Assembly (NCBI RefSeq): GCF_010998615.1
Contig: NZ_JAAEAH010000023.1
Span: 38,501 to 102,500, forward strand
DNA length: 64,000 nucleotides
Reading direction: 5' to 3'
DNA from: Myxococcus sp. CA023
Lineage (GTDB): Bacteria > Myxococcota > Myxococcia > Myxococcales > Myxococcaceae
Each line of letters begins with the position of its first letter. The first letter of the stretch is position 1. A model generated the notes under the pieces. It did no database searches and was not told where the DNA came from. It saw nothing but the letters and a program-made list of their open reading frames with translations. The position numbers were made by a program, and so were the translations under genes. Shown piece after piece: positions 8,857 to 18,523 of the stretch.

Positions 8857-9579
8857 TTACAGGCCCCCAGGGAGCGGCCGTGATGGCTCTGCTGGAAAGC
8901 TGTACGTCACGCCCAGCGAGAGCCAGCTCCCGCCCAGGCTGAACGAACCGACGCGCGCCGTGGACGGCCCCACCGGACCTCGGAGGAACGCGAGCCGGTA
9001 GTCGGCGGTGATGCCCCAACGCGGCGTCAGGCGCAACGTGGCGCCCACGTTGCCCATCCACGTCTGGGTGGTGATTTCCTGGAGCTCCTCCCCCTTGCGC
9101 TCCGACGAGGCGAGCGTGGGCCCCGTCAGCAAGCCCGCGAAGGGCACGAGCCCATGGGGGCCCAGTTGCGAAATCACCGTCTGGAAGCGCAGGCCGATGA
9201 GCGCCCCGTAGCCCAGCACGTCCACCTGCCGGGCCTGCGGCGGTCCGCCGTCGACGCCCGGCTCGTTGAGGTACAGGCGACTCTGCGTGCCGAACAGGTC
9301 GATGCCCACCTCCAGCAGGTCGGAGATGGCGTAGGCAAAGGACGCCACCACCGTGGGCCCGCCCGCCACTTCCCGGGCACGCGGCAGCCCCTGGTTGGCT
9401 GAGCGCGAGTACCAGCCGTCGTAGAGCGTCTTGTTGGGGGTGATGCGCCAACCTCCCTGGATGGTGATGCGGCCCACCCCATCCAGCGAGGTGGACACGT
9501 CCTCATCGCCGTATCCGGAGTCCTGAGCGGCGGCGGGAGCGGAAAGCAGCAGTGCGAGCGGAAGAAGGCGACGGAGCAT
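8857..9579 (-). CDS. Predicted outer-membrane beta-barrel protein
   Basis: 240 residues from the ATG at 9579, chosen because it gives a clean signal peptide (MLRRLLPLALLLSAPAAAQ). The ATG at 9681 would add a proline-rich non-signal extension. The mature part has alternating hydrophobic/polar strands with many Gly, Tyr and Trp residues and ends in a run compatible with transmembrane beta-strands (SLGVTYSF near the end). Function unknown. It starts 17 bp after the 51-residue gene stops and is probably co-transcribed with it. Confidence 0.7.
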   Translation of the reverse strand: MLRRLLPLALLLSAPAAAQDSGYGDEDVSTSLDGVGRITIQGGWRITPNKTLYDGWYSRSANQGLPRAREVAGGPTVVASFAYAISDLLEVGIDLFGTQSRLYLNEPGVDGGPPQARQVDVLGYGALIGLRFQTVISQLGPHGLVPFAGLLTGPTLASSERKGEELQEITTQTWMGNVGATLRLTPRWGITADYRLAFLRGPVGPSTARVGSFSLGGSWLSLGVTYSFPAEPSRPLPGGL

Positions 9580-9596
9580 CAATGGCGGCTTTGGCG

Positions 9597-9752
9597 TCAG
9601 GGGCGCTTGGGGCTCAGCGCGATTTCCAGGAAGGTGGTCCGCCGGCGGCGAAGTGATGCGACGAAACAGCGCACCACGCACCCGGCGCCGAACTCGCGCA
9701 GCACCACGCCGAGATTCGCCACCACGTCCCGCAGGGTGATCACACCGTGCAT
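9597..9752 (-). CDS. Small basic protein, 51 residues
   Basis: A 51-codon gene with a very good ribosome-binding site (AGGAG seven bases before the ATG at 9752). It begins MHGVITLRDVVANLGVVLREF, has two Cys in CVVRCF, and ends in a basic segment (SLRRRRTTF). No family recognised. Position between mutL and a barrel gene, on the same strand and with a 17-bp gap to the next start, supports it being real. The amphipathic N-terminal helix and Arg cluster could suit membrane or nucleic-acid contact, which is a guess. Confidence 0.6.
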   Translation of the reverse strand: MHGVITLRDVVANLGVVLREFGAGCVVRCFVASLRRRRTTFLEIALSPKRP

Positions 9753-9847
9753 GTGCCCGCTCCTGTGCGCTGCGGAGGTTGGCCTGGGTGCTACAAGCGT
9801 GTGGCGCACGGTAACAGGGGGTCCCCCCCCGTCAATTTTCGGGGCAC

Positions 9848-11695
9848 TCAGCGGGCGCGCCGCTCCAGCTCCAGCAAGGGCATCTCCAGCACCACCACCG
9901 TGCCGTGGCTGCACGTGGGGTGGAAGTCGGCCCGGTCCAACTCCCCGAGCAGCGCGCGGAACTGCGCGTCGGAGAGCGGTACGGCGCCGGCCTGCTTCGC
10001 GGCGTGGCACGCCATCACCCGCACCGCCTCCGCCAGCGACACCGTGTCCAGCGTCGCGCTCTTCGGTGGAAGCGCCCGCGCCAGGGCCTCCAGCAGCGAA
10101 CGCGCGTCCGCCCCTTCCAGCCCCGGCGGCACCGTCTTCAACGCCACCGTGGTGCCACCGAACGGCTCCACGTCGAAGCCCAGGCGGGACAGGGCTTCCC
10201 TGCCCTCCACCAGGGCCTTGGCCGCCGCGACGGGCAACTCCAGCGTGGTGCCGAAGAGCGTGGGTGCCGGAGGCGGCTTGCCGGACTCCAACGCGCGCAG
10301 GTAGCCCGTCAGGCGCGCGCGCTCCAGCGCCGCGTGCGGATCCATCACCACCAGCGTGCCACCCGGTCCCTCACAGACATGGAAGCGGCCCCCCAGCATG
10401 CCCAGGGGCCGCAGCGCGCCGAAGTAGCCCGGCGGAGGTGCCTCGTTGAGTTGCGGCTGCGCCTGACCGAAGGCGGGGGCCTGCCCCACCGCGGCGGCGA
10501 AGGGCAGCGCTCCCGGCCCCAGCGGCCCCAGGGACGGCGCCCCTGGACCGGGGCCCGGCGCGTCCATGGCGGTGGGCAACGGGCCGCCCCATGCGGCTTC
10601 CTGGGCGCGGGTGAGGAAGCGCTCCACGGCGTGCGCGTAGTGCGCGGCGTCCATGGGCTGGCCGGCCTGGGGCGCGGCGCCCTCCACGCCCGAGCCCAGC
10701 CACGGCGCGGCGCGCAGCATGCGGCTGAGCGCGGCCGTCAACGCCTCCTGGACACCCCGGGCGTCGGCGAAGCGGACCTCCTGCTTCTGCGGGTGCACGT
10801 TGACGTCCACCGCGCGCGGGTCCACGTCGATGTGCAGCACCACCACGGGCTGGCGCCCGGCGGCGAGGAAGTCCTGGTACGCGCGCTGGATGGTGCCAAT
10901 GAGGCCGCGGTCCCGGATGTAGCGGCGGTTGACGAAGGTGTAGAGGCCGCGCGCGTTGTTGAAGGTGAACTCGGGCGAGGCGGCGTACCCCGTGACGGCC
11001 ACGCCCAGCCGGCGCTCCTCCACGGGGAACAGGTGCGGATGCGCCGTGGAACCCAGCGCCGCGGCGATGCGCTCGCGCGGGTCATCCGGGCAGGCCGCGC
11101 TGGAGAAGAGCGTGCCGCCCTCGTGCGAGGCGAAGAAGCCCACCTCCGGGTACGCCAGGGCCAGGCGCACCACGGCCTCCTCCGCGTGCTTCAGCTCCGT
11201 GTCGCCCCGGCGCAGGAACTTGCGGCGCGCGGGCACGTTGAAGAACAGGTCCTCCACGGTCATGACCGTGCCCGTCCGCGGCGGCGCGTCCTCCACCAGC
11301 GGTGGCCCACCGCCCTCCACCGACACCCGCGTGCCCACCTCGGAGTTCGCGGCCGCGGAGTGAAGTGTGAACCGGGAAACGGATGCGATGGCGGGAATGG
11401 CCTCGCCCCGGAACCCCATGGAGTCGATGTGGAACAGGTCGTCCAGCTCGCGCAGCTTGCTGGTGGCGTGGCGCTCCAGGCAGGCCACGGCGTCCGTGCG
11501 CCCCATGCCGTGCCCATCATCCGACACGATGATGCGGTCCACGCCTCCGCCGTCCAGCTCGACGCGGACCGTGCTGGCACCGGCGTCGATGGCGTTTTCC
11601 ACCAGCTCCTTCACGACGGAGGCGGGGCGCTCCACCACTTCGCCGGCGGCAATCTTGTTGATGAGGACGTCGCTGAGACGGGCAATCCGGGACAT
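9848..11695 (-). CDS. mutL: DNA mismatch repair protein MutL
   Basis: 615 residues from the ATG at 11695; the longer ATG at 11785 lacks conserved sequence. The N-terminal GHKL ATPase shows all MutL signatures: NKIAAGEVVERPASVVKELV, ENAIDAG, DDGHGM, ATSKL and GFRGEA. A Pro/Ala/Gly-rich linker (about 335-430) leads to a C-terminal dimerisation domain. The family's metal-binding endonuclease motif DQHAxxExxxxE is present only in degraded form (DPHAALERARLT, about 451-462), with ACHAA and CSHG nearby. It couples MutS mismatch recognition to strand processing. No mutS is in the window. Confidence 0.97.
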   Translation of the reverse strand: MSRIARLSDVLINKIAAGEVVERPASVVKELVENAIDAGASTVRVELDGGGVDRIIVSDDGHGMGRTDAVACLERHATSKLRELDDLFHIDSMGFRGEAIPAIASVSRFTLHSAAANSEVGTRVSVEGGGPPLVEDAPPRTGTVMTVEDLFFNVPARRKFLRRGDTELKHAEEAVVRLALAYPEVGFFASHEGGTLFSSAACPDDPRERIAAALGSTAHPHLFPVEERRLGVAVTGYAASPEFTFNNARGLYTFVNRRYIRDRGLIGTIQRAYQDFLAAGRQPVVVLHIDVDPRAVDVNVHPQKQEVRFADARGVQEALTAALSRMLRAAPWLGSGVEGAAPQAGQPMDAAHYAHAVERFLTRAQEAAWGGPLPTAMDAPGPGPGAPSLGPLGPGALPFAAAVGQAPAFGQAQPQLNEAPPPGYFGALRPLGMLGGRFHVCEGPGGTLVVMDPHAALERARLTGYLRALESGKPPPAPTLFGTTLELPVAAAKALVEGREALSRLGFDVEPFGGTTVALKTVPPGLEGADARSLLEALARALPPKSATLDTVSLAEAVRVMACHAAKQAGAVPLSDAQFRALLGELDRADFHPTCSHGTVVVLEMPLLELERRAR

Positions 11696-11797
11696 GGCGG
11701 CCGGACACCCTCCGCCACCCAGGCGACGTTGTCCAGCAACACAACATGGGTGGCGGCTGACAATCCCAGGCGGCTGGGCTAACACACGACACCGCGT

Positions 11798-12760
11798 ATG
11801 GACGTGTCACGACCAGGCAAGGGACGGCTGCGCATCGCGGTCACGGGCGCGAGCGGCGACTATGGACGGCTCCTGCTGTCTCGGCTGGACCAGGATCCCG
11901 ACGTGGAGAGCATCCTCGTGCTCGACGTCGTCCGGCCGGAGGGCGACAAGGTGGAGTTCCACCGTGTGGACCTCACCCGGTACGATGCCGAGAGCGAGCT
12001 CACCGACGCGCTCACCGAGCGCCCCGTGGACGCGCTCTATCACCTGGCGTTCCTGTTCGGTCCCATCCGCAACGGCTCCCTGGCGCACGAGCTGGAAGTC
12101 ATCGGCACCATGAACGTGCTGACGGCGGCGGGCCGCTCGCGGCTGCCCCGGCTGGTGGTGCCCTCCCTGACGGCCGTCTACGGCGCGCGCGGAAACAACC
12201 CCGCGATGCTGCGCGAGGACTCGGCGCTCCAGGGTTGCCCGCACAGTCGCTTCGTCACCGACAAGGTGGAGGTGGAAGGCCAGGTGCGCGCATTCCGAGA
12301 GCGGCATCCGGACATGCGCGTGCTGGTGCTGCGCTTCGCGCCGGTACTCGGGCCCTCGGTGGACAACCCGGCCACGCGCTTCTTGAAGAATCCCGTGGTG
12401 CCCACGCTGATGGGCTTCGATCCGCTCTGGCAGGGGCTGCACGAAGAAGACGCCGCGCGTGCCTTGCACCTGGCCCTGCGCGCGGACGCGTCCGGTGAGT
12501 TCAACATCGTGGGCCGCGGGGTGATGCCGATCTCCGGCCTCATTCAGCAGGCGGGCGCGCGGCCGCTCCCTCTGCCTGGGCCCTTGTTTCGGGCCGGCCT
12601 GCATACGTTGGACGCCGTGGGCGCGGGCACGTTGCCCGTGGCCCTGCTCGACTACATCCATTACTCATGGGTCGCGGATGGCGAGCGCGCCGAGTCCGCA
12701 CTCGGTTTCATCCCCCTCCACCATGTCAAAGACGCCGCTGCGGCGCTGAAGAGGAGCTAG
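11798..12760 (+). CDS. NAD-dependent epimerase/dehydratase (extended SDR) lacking the catalytic Tyr
   Basis: 320 residues. The Rossmann motif is TGASGDYG (about 16-23), with acidic ends of beta-2 and the VVPSLTAVYG segment typical of the nucleotide-sugar epimerase branch. Where extended SDRs carry YxxxK, this protein has F152-V-T-D-K156: the Lys is kept and the Tyr replaced by Phe. Chemistry may therefore differ or be lost. The acyltransferase gene follows after 2 bp, so they form one unit. Similar SDR-acyltransferase pairs occur in actinobacteria (Rv0501-Rv0502 of M. tuberculosis, from memory), which hints at a shared lipid or envelope role. Confidence 0.85.
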   Translation: MDVSRPGKGRLRIAVTGASGDYGRLLLSRLDQDPDVESILVLDVVRPEGDKVEFHRVDLTRYDAESELTDALTERPVDALYHLAFLFGPIRNGSLAHELEVIGTMNVLTAAGRSRLPRLVVPSLTAVYGARGNNPAMLREDSALQGCPHSRFVTDKVEVEGQVRAFRERHPDMRVLVLRFAPVLGPSVDNPATRFLKNPVVPTLMGFDPLWQGLHEEDAARALHLALRADASGEFNIVGRGVMPISGLIQQAGARPLPLPGPLFRAGLHTLDAVGAGTLPVALLDYIHYSWVADGERAESALGFIPLHHVKDAAAALKRS

Positions 12761-12762
12761 TC

Positions 12763-14727
12763 ATGGCCAAGGGTGTCCTTGGGAACGATCCCTTCAAGCG
12801 CGGCGCCGCGTCGCGCCCCACCGAAGCCTCCACGCCGGGTGGCGAGGAAAAGGCCGCCGCCGCGGAGTCGGTGACGAAGAAGAAGCCGGGGCCTGGCGGG
12901 ACGGCGTCCGCGAAGGCCGGTGGCAAGGCGGCTGCCGCGAAGTCGCGCAAGCACGAGGGCAAGAAGACGTCCGGGAAGGCCAAGGGAGGCAAGGCGGTCG
13001 AAGGCAAGAAGGGCGCCGCCGCGGCTGCCCGGCCTCCGGCGCAGGCATCGGGGACGCGGCCCCCCGCGCCGCAAGCCGACAGGACTGAGGCAGCGGACGC
13101 CGCGCTTTCGCCGCGCGAACCCACCCCGTCCCAGCAGGCGCGGGCGCCGCTGGTCCCCCAGACTTCCGCCCACGATGCGGACGACGCCGTGCTTCCCCTG
13201 CGCGAGCCCGCGGCGTCCACGCCGCTCACGCTGGATTCACAAGCCCCCGGCCCGGTGAACGATGCCGGTGCCCCCACGTCGAAGCAGCGCGACGTGGACC
13301 TTGCCTTGGCGGAAGCCCTGGCCGCCGACGTGGCCGAAGCCACCGCCACCGCCGTGGTGGACGCGGCGCTGGGCGCGGAGGCCGGTCCCGACGCCGAGGT
13401 CGAGCGGCTCATGGCCACGGAGTTTGCGACCGAGCTGGCCGAAGCCGCCGTGGAGGAAGCGCTGGAGCGGGGCGCTCATGCCCAGTCTCTGGAACAAGAG
13501 CAGGAGCTCGCCGCCGCCGTGGCCGCGCAGGTCGCGGACAGCGCCGCACGGGCCGCCATCGACAAGGTGCGCGCCCGCCACGCCACACCGGATGCTCCGG
13601 CCGTCACCCGGTGGGAGCGGGAGACGTCGGTCCGCGTCGTGTTGACGGAAGAAGCGGACACGTCCGCGGTGGAGCCGGAAGTCGAGCTTCCGGATGCCAC
13701 ACGCGACGAGTTCCCTCCCGGCCGCAGGGGCCCGCTGTCGCTGGTGCCTCCGCCCGCCACGAACGCGGGTGAGTCGTCCTATCGGGAGTCCTTCCCTCCG
13801 GAGTCCGGACGGGGTGAGCCCGAGGGCATCCGTCCCCTGGCGGAGCGCGCCGTGGCGGCCCTGTCCCTGGCGCGTGACATCGCTGGGCAGGCCCTGGCGA
13901 GCGAGAGTCTGGCCCGGGCGATGCTCGCGATGGGCGGTCTGAAGGACATGCTCCGCGCCGGCCTGGGCACTGGCGGTGGCGCGAACCTGGACGAGTACGG
14001 CAAGGACCCATCGCTCGTCGAGCGACTGGAGCCCGTGCTCGAGTTCCTCTATTCGCAGTACTGGCGCGTGTCCGTGCAGGGCGTGGACCACGTGCCGCCG
14101 GGCGCGGCCATCCTGGTGGCCAACCATTCGGGCGCCCTGCCCTACGACGGGCTCGTCATGTCCATGGCCCTCACGCGTGAACGCCCGGACCTGCGCGAGC
14201 CCCGCTGGCTGGTGGAGGATCAGGTCTTCCACGCACCGATGGTGGGCACCCTCTTCAACCGGCTCGGCGCCGTGCGGGCCTGCCCGGAAAACGCGCTGCG
14301 GCTCCTGGACGAGCATCGTCCGCTGGTCGTCTTCCCCGAAGGCTACCAGGCCCTCAGCAAGCCCTTCGGTGAGCGTTACCGGCTGAAGCGCTTCGGCCGC
14401 GGCGGCTTCGTGAAGCTGGCGCTGCGCACGGGCGCGCCCATCGTCCCGGTGGCCATCGTCGGCGCGGAGGAGACGTCGCCGCTGCTGGGCCGCATCCCCG
14501 CCTCCTTCCTGGGACTGCCCTACGTGCCCCTCACGCCGCTGGGCCCCCTGCCCCTTCCGGCCAAGTGGAGCATCCGTTTCGGCGAACCCATTGGCGTCGA
14601 GGACCTCGCGCCCGAGGCCGCGGACGACCTGGGCGAGGTCCAGCGCCTCACCGAGCGCACCCGTGAGGCCATCCAGAGCATGCTCCAGTCGCTGCTGCGC
14701 GAGCGCCGCTCCGTCTTCGCGGGCTGA
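12763..14727 (+). CDS. Lysophospholipid acyltransferase-like protein with long Ala/Lys-rich N-terminus
   Basis: 654 residues from the ATG at 12763, preceded by GAGGAG. Residues 1 to about 130 are a low-complexity Lys/Ala/Pro/Gly region with histone-H1 character, then an acidic Ala-rich helical region to about 430. The C-terminal PlsC-type domain (about 430-640) has NHSGALPYD, in which His and Asp are six apart as in the MGAT-like branch instead of the usual HX4D, and FPEGYQALSKPF as substrate-binding motif, followed by GAPIVPVAIVGAEE. Likely acylates a glycerolipid at the inner membrane. The extension is unusual for the family. Confidence 0.88.
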   Translation: MAKGVLGNDPFKRGAASRPTEASTPGGEEKAAAAESVTKKKPGPGGTASAKAGGKAAAAKSRKHEGKKTSGKAKGGKAVEGKKGAAAAARPPAQASGTRPPAPQADRTEAADAALSPREPTPSQQARAPLVPQTSAHDADDAVLPLREPAASTPLTLDSQAPGPVNDAGAPTSKQRDVDLALAEALAADVAEATATAVVDAALGAEAGPDAEVERLMATEFATELAEAAVEEALERGAHAQSLEQEQELAAAVAAQVADSAARAAIDKVRARHATPDAPAVTRWERETSVRVVLTEEADTSAVEPEVELPDATRDEFPPGRRGPLSLVPPPATNAGESSYRESFPPESGRGEPEGIRPLAERAVAALSLARDIAGQALASESLARAMLAMGGLKDMLRAGLGTGGGANLDEYGKDPSLVERLEPVLEFLYSQYWRVSVQGVDHVPPGAAILVANHSGALPYDGLVMSMALTRERPDLREPRWLVEDQVFHAPMVGTLFNRLGAVRACPENALRLLDEHRPLVVFPEGYQALSKPFGERYRLKRFGRGGFVKLALRTGAPIVPVAIVGAEETSPLLGRIPASFLGLPYVPLTPLGPLPLPAKWSIRFGEPIGVEDLAPEAADDLGEVQRLTERTREAIQSMLQSLLRERRSVFAG

Positions 14728-14752
14728 AGCGGAAGCGCCTGGACAGGCACGG

Positions 14753-14776
14753 GGTGGGCTGGAGACTCAGCCCACC
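14753..14776. terminator. Bidirectional hairpin between convergent genes
   Basis: GGTGGGCT (14753-14760) pairs perfectly with AGCCCACC (14769-14776) around an 8-base loop. It lies between the acyltransferase stop and the diguanylate cyclase stop and overlaps the latter's stop codon. Confidence 0.6.
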
Positions 14777-15642
14777 ACGCGGTTGCGGCCGGACGTCTTC
14801 GCATCGAAGAGCTTCTCGTCGGCGTCGCGCACCAGCTCACCCGGCTCGCGGTGGTGCGGCTCCAGCACCGCGAGGCCCACGGACACCGTGACGGGAATCA
14901 CCTGCCGGTCGAACTCGAAGCGCTGCTTCTCCACCAGCCGGCGCACCTTCTCCGCGAGCTGACGCGTGCCGGACAGCGACACCTCCGGCAGCAGGATGGC
15001 GAACTCCTCGCCGCCGTAACGCGCGAACACGTCCTCACGGCGGATCTTCGTGCGCACCGTGGATGCGAGCTGCTTGAGCACCGAGTCCCCCGCCAGGTGC
15101 CCGTACTTGTCGTTCACGGCCTTGAAGTGGTCGATGTCCAGCAGCACCAGCGACAGCATCCGCTCGTAGCGGCGGCTCCGCGAAATCTCCCGGTCCAGCT
15201 GCTCGTCGAAGTAGCGCCGGTTGTAGATCTGCGTGAGGCCGTCCATCGTGGTCAGCCGGTAGATTTCGTCGTGGTACGCAGCCTCGATGTTGCCGCCGGC
15301 GATGTACTTGAAGATGGTGCGGCCAATCTTCACGAGGTCGCCGTTGCGCAGCTCGCGCATCCCCTCCGCCAGTTCGTCGTTGATGAACGTGCCGTTGGTG
15401 GAGCCCAGGTCGCGGATGCGCACGCCCTCGCGCGAATTGGTGATGCTCGCGTGGTTGCGGCTGACCGACTCCTGGTCGATCTGGATGTCCGCCTTGGACG
15501 AGCGCCCGATGAGCGTCTCCTCGGACGTGAGGTCGAACTTGCGCCCCAGGTCCAAGCCGTAGATCACCACCAGCGCCGCGTCGAGGTTGACCGGCCGGTC
15601 GGAGATCTTCGAGATGACCGTGACGACCGTCTCCTTCTGCAC
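14767..15642 (-). CDS. FHA-GGDEF diguanylate cyclase
   Basis: 291 residues from a GTG at 15642 with GGGAGG just upstream; a TTG at 15678 is the longer alternative. The FHA domain (about 20-110) shows [16 protein letters not shown] and [11 protein letters not shown], the full phosphothreonine-binding set. The GGDEF domain (about 125-285) has an active-site GGEEF, and RRED lies five residues before it, which matches the RxxD inhibitory site for c-di-GMP. It should make c-di-GMP from two GTP under feedback control, with activity or location set by binding a phosphorylated partner. No membrane segment, so cytoplasmic. Confidence 0.95.
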   Translation of the reverse strand: MQKETVVTVISKISDRPVNLDAALVVIYGLDLGRKFDLTSEETLIGRSSKADIQIDQESVSRNHASITNSREGVRIRDLGSTNGTFINDELAEGMRELRNGDLVKIGRTIFKYIAGGNIEAAYHDEIYRLTTMDGLTQIYNRRYFDEQLDREISRSRRYERMLSLVLLDIDHFKAVNDKYGHLAGDSVLKQLASTVRTKIRREDVFARYGGEEFAILLPEVSLSGTRQLAEKVRRLVEKQRFEFDRQVIPVTVSVGLAVLEPHHREPGELVRDADEKLFDAKTSGRNRVVG

Positions 15643-15734
15643 CTTGCCTCCCGGGGCGACAACGCTACCACCCGGCAAATCAGGAAAGCGAGTCAGCGTA
15701 CGGAAACCCGGGTGGGTGTTCCCGCACTCGGGCC

Positions 15735-18344
15735 TCAGGGAATGTCGACCTGCCGGGTCGCGGTGACGAGCGGACGCAGGGGGTCACCCTCCAGGTCCAC
15801 CAGGGTGGCCACCAGCGACATGCCCAGCCCCGAGCACGTCGCCGGGAGCTGCAGCTCCACCTCGCCGCGTCCCGGTGCAATCGGGGCGGAGGCGAACAGC
15901 ACCTGGTCCTTGCAACCCGAGCCGCCCCGCAGGCTGACGCGCACCTGGCCTTCGCCGCCTGAACCCGTGCCCAGCCGGAAGCCGGAGACGCTCACCCGAA
16001 CCGCGCTTCCTCGGGCCAGCCGCTGCCCGTCCGCCTCCGGATGGCGCCACGCCACCTCCGGCCGGCCCAGGCTCAGCGTGGCGACGGCATCCGTCAGGTC
16101 CGCGAGCCGCTCCGCGCCCAGGCCCTCCGTGGCCACCAGGCGGGACGGGCCCTGCCCCACACGCCGGTCCAGGCCCCGCACGCGCAGCGCCTCCACCTGG
16201 AGCTTCGCCCGCGTTTCCTTCAACAAGCCGTCGAAGGTGCGGTCCTCGAACCCCGGCGGCGGCCGGGGAACGACGATGCCGTCTTCCGTATCGTCCGGGT
16301 CCATCAACACCGTCCAGCGGCGGCCGGCGCGGTTGGTGAACTCGGCGCGCACCACGCTGGTTCGTCCGTCCACCTGGGCCTGGAACTCGCGGCCGACGAG
16401 CTCGCCGCGGGCGTCCCCGTCGAAGTTGTAGCGAACGGACTCCGGTAGGGAGAGGAAGCTCAGCCCCGCATCCACGGGCTTCACGCCGTCCGGGTCGAAC
16501 TCCGGCCTGGGCAGGTTCGCCACGAGCGTGCTGGTCGCCACCGTGCCGTCCTCGGCCCGGTCACCTGACGTGGCAGACACCACCAGCCGGTACGGCAGTC
16601 CCTCCAGGCCCCGGTGCGTGGGCGCCATGCGCACGGGCACCAGCCCGGGCCGGCCCAGCCGCGCATCGGCGTCCGTGTTCGGATCGGCCGGCGCCACGTT
16701 CGCCGCGGCGCCCAGCCCCAGCGGAACCATGCCCCGGCCGGGGACCGCCACGGTGGCCAGCACGTAGGCGCGGTCCAGGTGCGCGCCCCGGTACTGGGGC
16801 AGCGGCGGCACACGCACGGCGAAGGGGAACGACAGCCGCACGCCCTGCGTTTCCCGCTCGAAAGGCAGCGCCTGCGCATACTCCGCCGCACGGGTGTCCG
16901 GCTCGCCGGTGAGGATGCCGGGCGTGGGCGCCAGGGTGAAGCGGGCGTCACGTGACAGCGCCGAGAAGAAGCGCGTCGAGCCGGGCAACAGCTGCCCCAG
17001 TTGCAGCAGCGGATCCGTCCCCGGCGCCATGAGGTTGAGGGGGAGTTCCTTCAGGGGGAGCGCGCCCGTCAGCGCCCAGGCCGTCCGCGTCCCACAAGCG
17101 CCCGTGCGAATGGCCAGCTCCGCATCCAGTACACCCGGTAGCGAGCCATCACACACACCCGCCACGCCCGGGGCCGCGACGTCTGGCGCGGTGCTGCCCG
17201 TCAACCACAGTGCGCTGCCCGACGGCAGCGACAGACGGTCCTGGCCCGTGCCCAAGGGGAGCGCCACCTCGTGCTCCGGGCCCAGGAAGGACTCGGGGGC
17301 CAGGTCGGAGGGGAGCCCCGGCACGGACAACCCCAGCAGCCCCACGCGCAGCGAAACCGCCGTCGAGAAGGTCTCCGTCAACGTGGGGAATGGGCCCTTC
17401 ACGCCGCCGAAGCGGTCCAAGGGGTTGCGGCGCAGCGCCATCCGCACGTCGCGGAACTGGCTCGCATCGTGGCGCGCCAGCGTCAGGTAGCCGTAGTCGG
17501 GGTGGAAGGCGGAGAGCGCCACCTCACCGTCCGCGGGCACCCAGGCGGCTCCGTCGGCGTTCGTCACCATGGTCGCTCCCAGGGTGCCGTCATCGGCGGA
17601 CACCGCGACGACGGCCAGCGGCACCGGGCGCCCGGTCAGCGCATCCACCACCAGCACGCGCACCCCACCTGGGGCCACTTCGGCGGGCAGCACGGTGACG
17701 CGCGCATGGCAGGAGACGTTGCCCACTCGGACCGCCAGCGCCAGGTGCTCCGAGGCGGGCTCGCCCAGCACGACAGAGGCCTGGTGGCCGTCCCCGCCTC
17801 CGACCACGGCGGGAGACAGCACCTCCCATGCCACGCCGTCACGCAACACCAACGGAGCGCCCGTCGATTCGCGCACCCACACGCGGAAGTCCACCGTCAT
17901 GCCCGGGGTGCCCACGACGACGTCCGGCGTCACCTCGCACGCGACCGCGCGGGATTCGGACGGCGGCGAGCCACACGCACCGTCTCGGCACACCGTGCCT
18001 GAGTCACAGTCCGTGTCGGCGGCACAGACAACGGGCACGCACCGGTTCATGTCGCATTGGCAGCCGGCGCCGCCGACCTCGTCACACGCGGCCAGTGCAT
18101 GAGAGCCCCGCCGCGCCACGCCGCAATCCTCGCGCGTCAGGCAGGCGGGCTCGCAACGCGAGGTGGCCGAGTCACAGAAGAAGAGCGAGGGGTCCGGGCA
18201 GTCTTGATCGACGGAGCAGTAAGTCCCCTGTGGAAACGGACCCACGGGGCTGTCTGGCCCCATGTCCATGTCGCCGCAGCCGCTCAGGTATAGCAGGACA
18301 CAGGCCAGGCAAGCCAGGACGAGGGGACGGGGGGGGTGACTCAT
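15735..18344 (-). CDS. Large Cys-rich surface lipoprotein
   Basis: 869 residues from the ATG at 18344, which gives a signal peptide ending in the lipobox LSGC. Next comes a segment of about 90 residues with paired cysteines ([15 protein letters not shown] and later repeats) like the Cys-rich motifs of many myxobacterial lipoproteins. The rest is beta-rich, with a carboxypeptidase-regulatory-like module ([19 protein letters not shown]) and no catalytic motif I recognise. Probably anchored in the outer membrane. It is separated from the FHA-GGDEF gene by about 90 bp and from the divergent DUF721 gene by about 180 bp. Function unknown. Confidence 0.8.
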   Translation of the reverse strand: MSHPPRPLVLACLACVLLYLSGCGDMDMGPDSPVGPFPQGTYCSVDQDCPDPSLFFCDSATSRCEPACLTREDCGVARRGSHALAACDEVGGAGCQCDMNRCVPVVCAADTDCDSGTVCRDGACGSPPSESRAVACEVTPDVVVGTPGMTVDFRVWVRESTGAPLVLRDGVAWEVLSPAVVGGGDGHQASVVLGEPASEHLALAVRVGNVSCHARVTVLPAEVAPGGVRVLVVDALTGRPVPLAVVAVSADDGTLGATMVTNADGAAWVPADGEVALSAFHPDYGYLTLARHDASQFRDVRMALRRNPLDRFGGVKGPFPTLTETFSTAVSLRVGLLGLSVPGLPSDLAPESFLGPEHEVALPLGTGQDRLSLPSGSALWLTGSTAPDVAAPGVAGVCDGSLPGVLDAELAIRTGACGTRTAWALTGALPLKELPLNLMAPGTDPLLQLGQLLPGSTRFFSALSRDARFTLAPTPGILTGEPDTRAAEYAQALPFERETQGVRLSFPFAVRVPPLPQYRGAHLDRAYVLATVAVPGRGMVPLGLGAAANVAPADPNTDADARLGRPGLVPVRMAPTHRGLEGLPYRLVVSATSGDRAEDGTVATSTLVANLPRPEFDPDGVKPVDAGLSFLSLPESVRYNFDGDARGELVGREFQAQVDGRTSVVRAEFTNRAGRRWTVLMDPDDTEDGIVVPRPPPGFEDRTFDGLLKETRAKLQVEALRVRGLDRRVGQGPSRLVATEGLGAERLADLTDAVATLSLGRPEVAWRHPEADGQRLARGSAVRVSVSGFRLGTGSGGEGQVRVSLRGGSGCKDQVLFASAPIAPGRGEVELQLPATCSGLGMSLVATLVDLEGDPLRPLVTATRQVDIP

Positions 18345-18523
18345 ACGGATGCGGCTCCGGGGGGACCGTCCGCGACCATACAGGCAGGACGCGCGCTGCG
18401 CGACGGTACACGGCGCCGGCCGCCGCCCTTCGAGCCCCATCATAGCCCGTCCGCACGCGGTGCGCCCCTCCTCCGCACGTGAAGGTTGGCTTTCGGGGTT
18501 AACAGATCGATGATCGCCCCCTG

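Noticed and set aside
9681..9681. ATG at 9681 as start of the barrel gene
   Set aside because: It adds a Pro-rich stretch before the signal peptide and overlaps the 51-residue gene; the ATG at 9579 fits a secreted protein.
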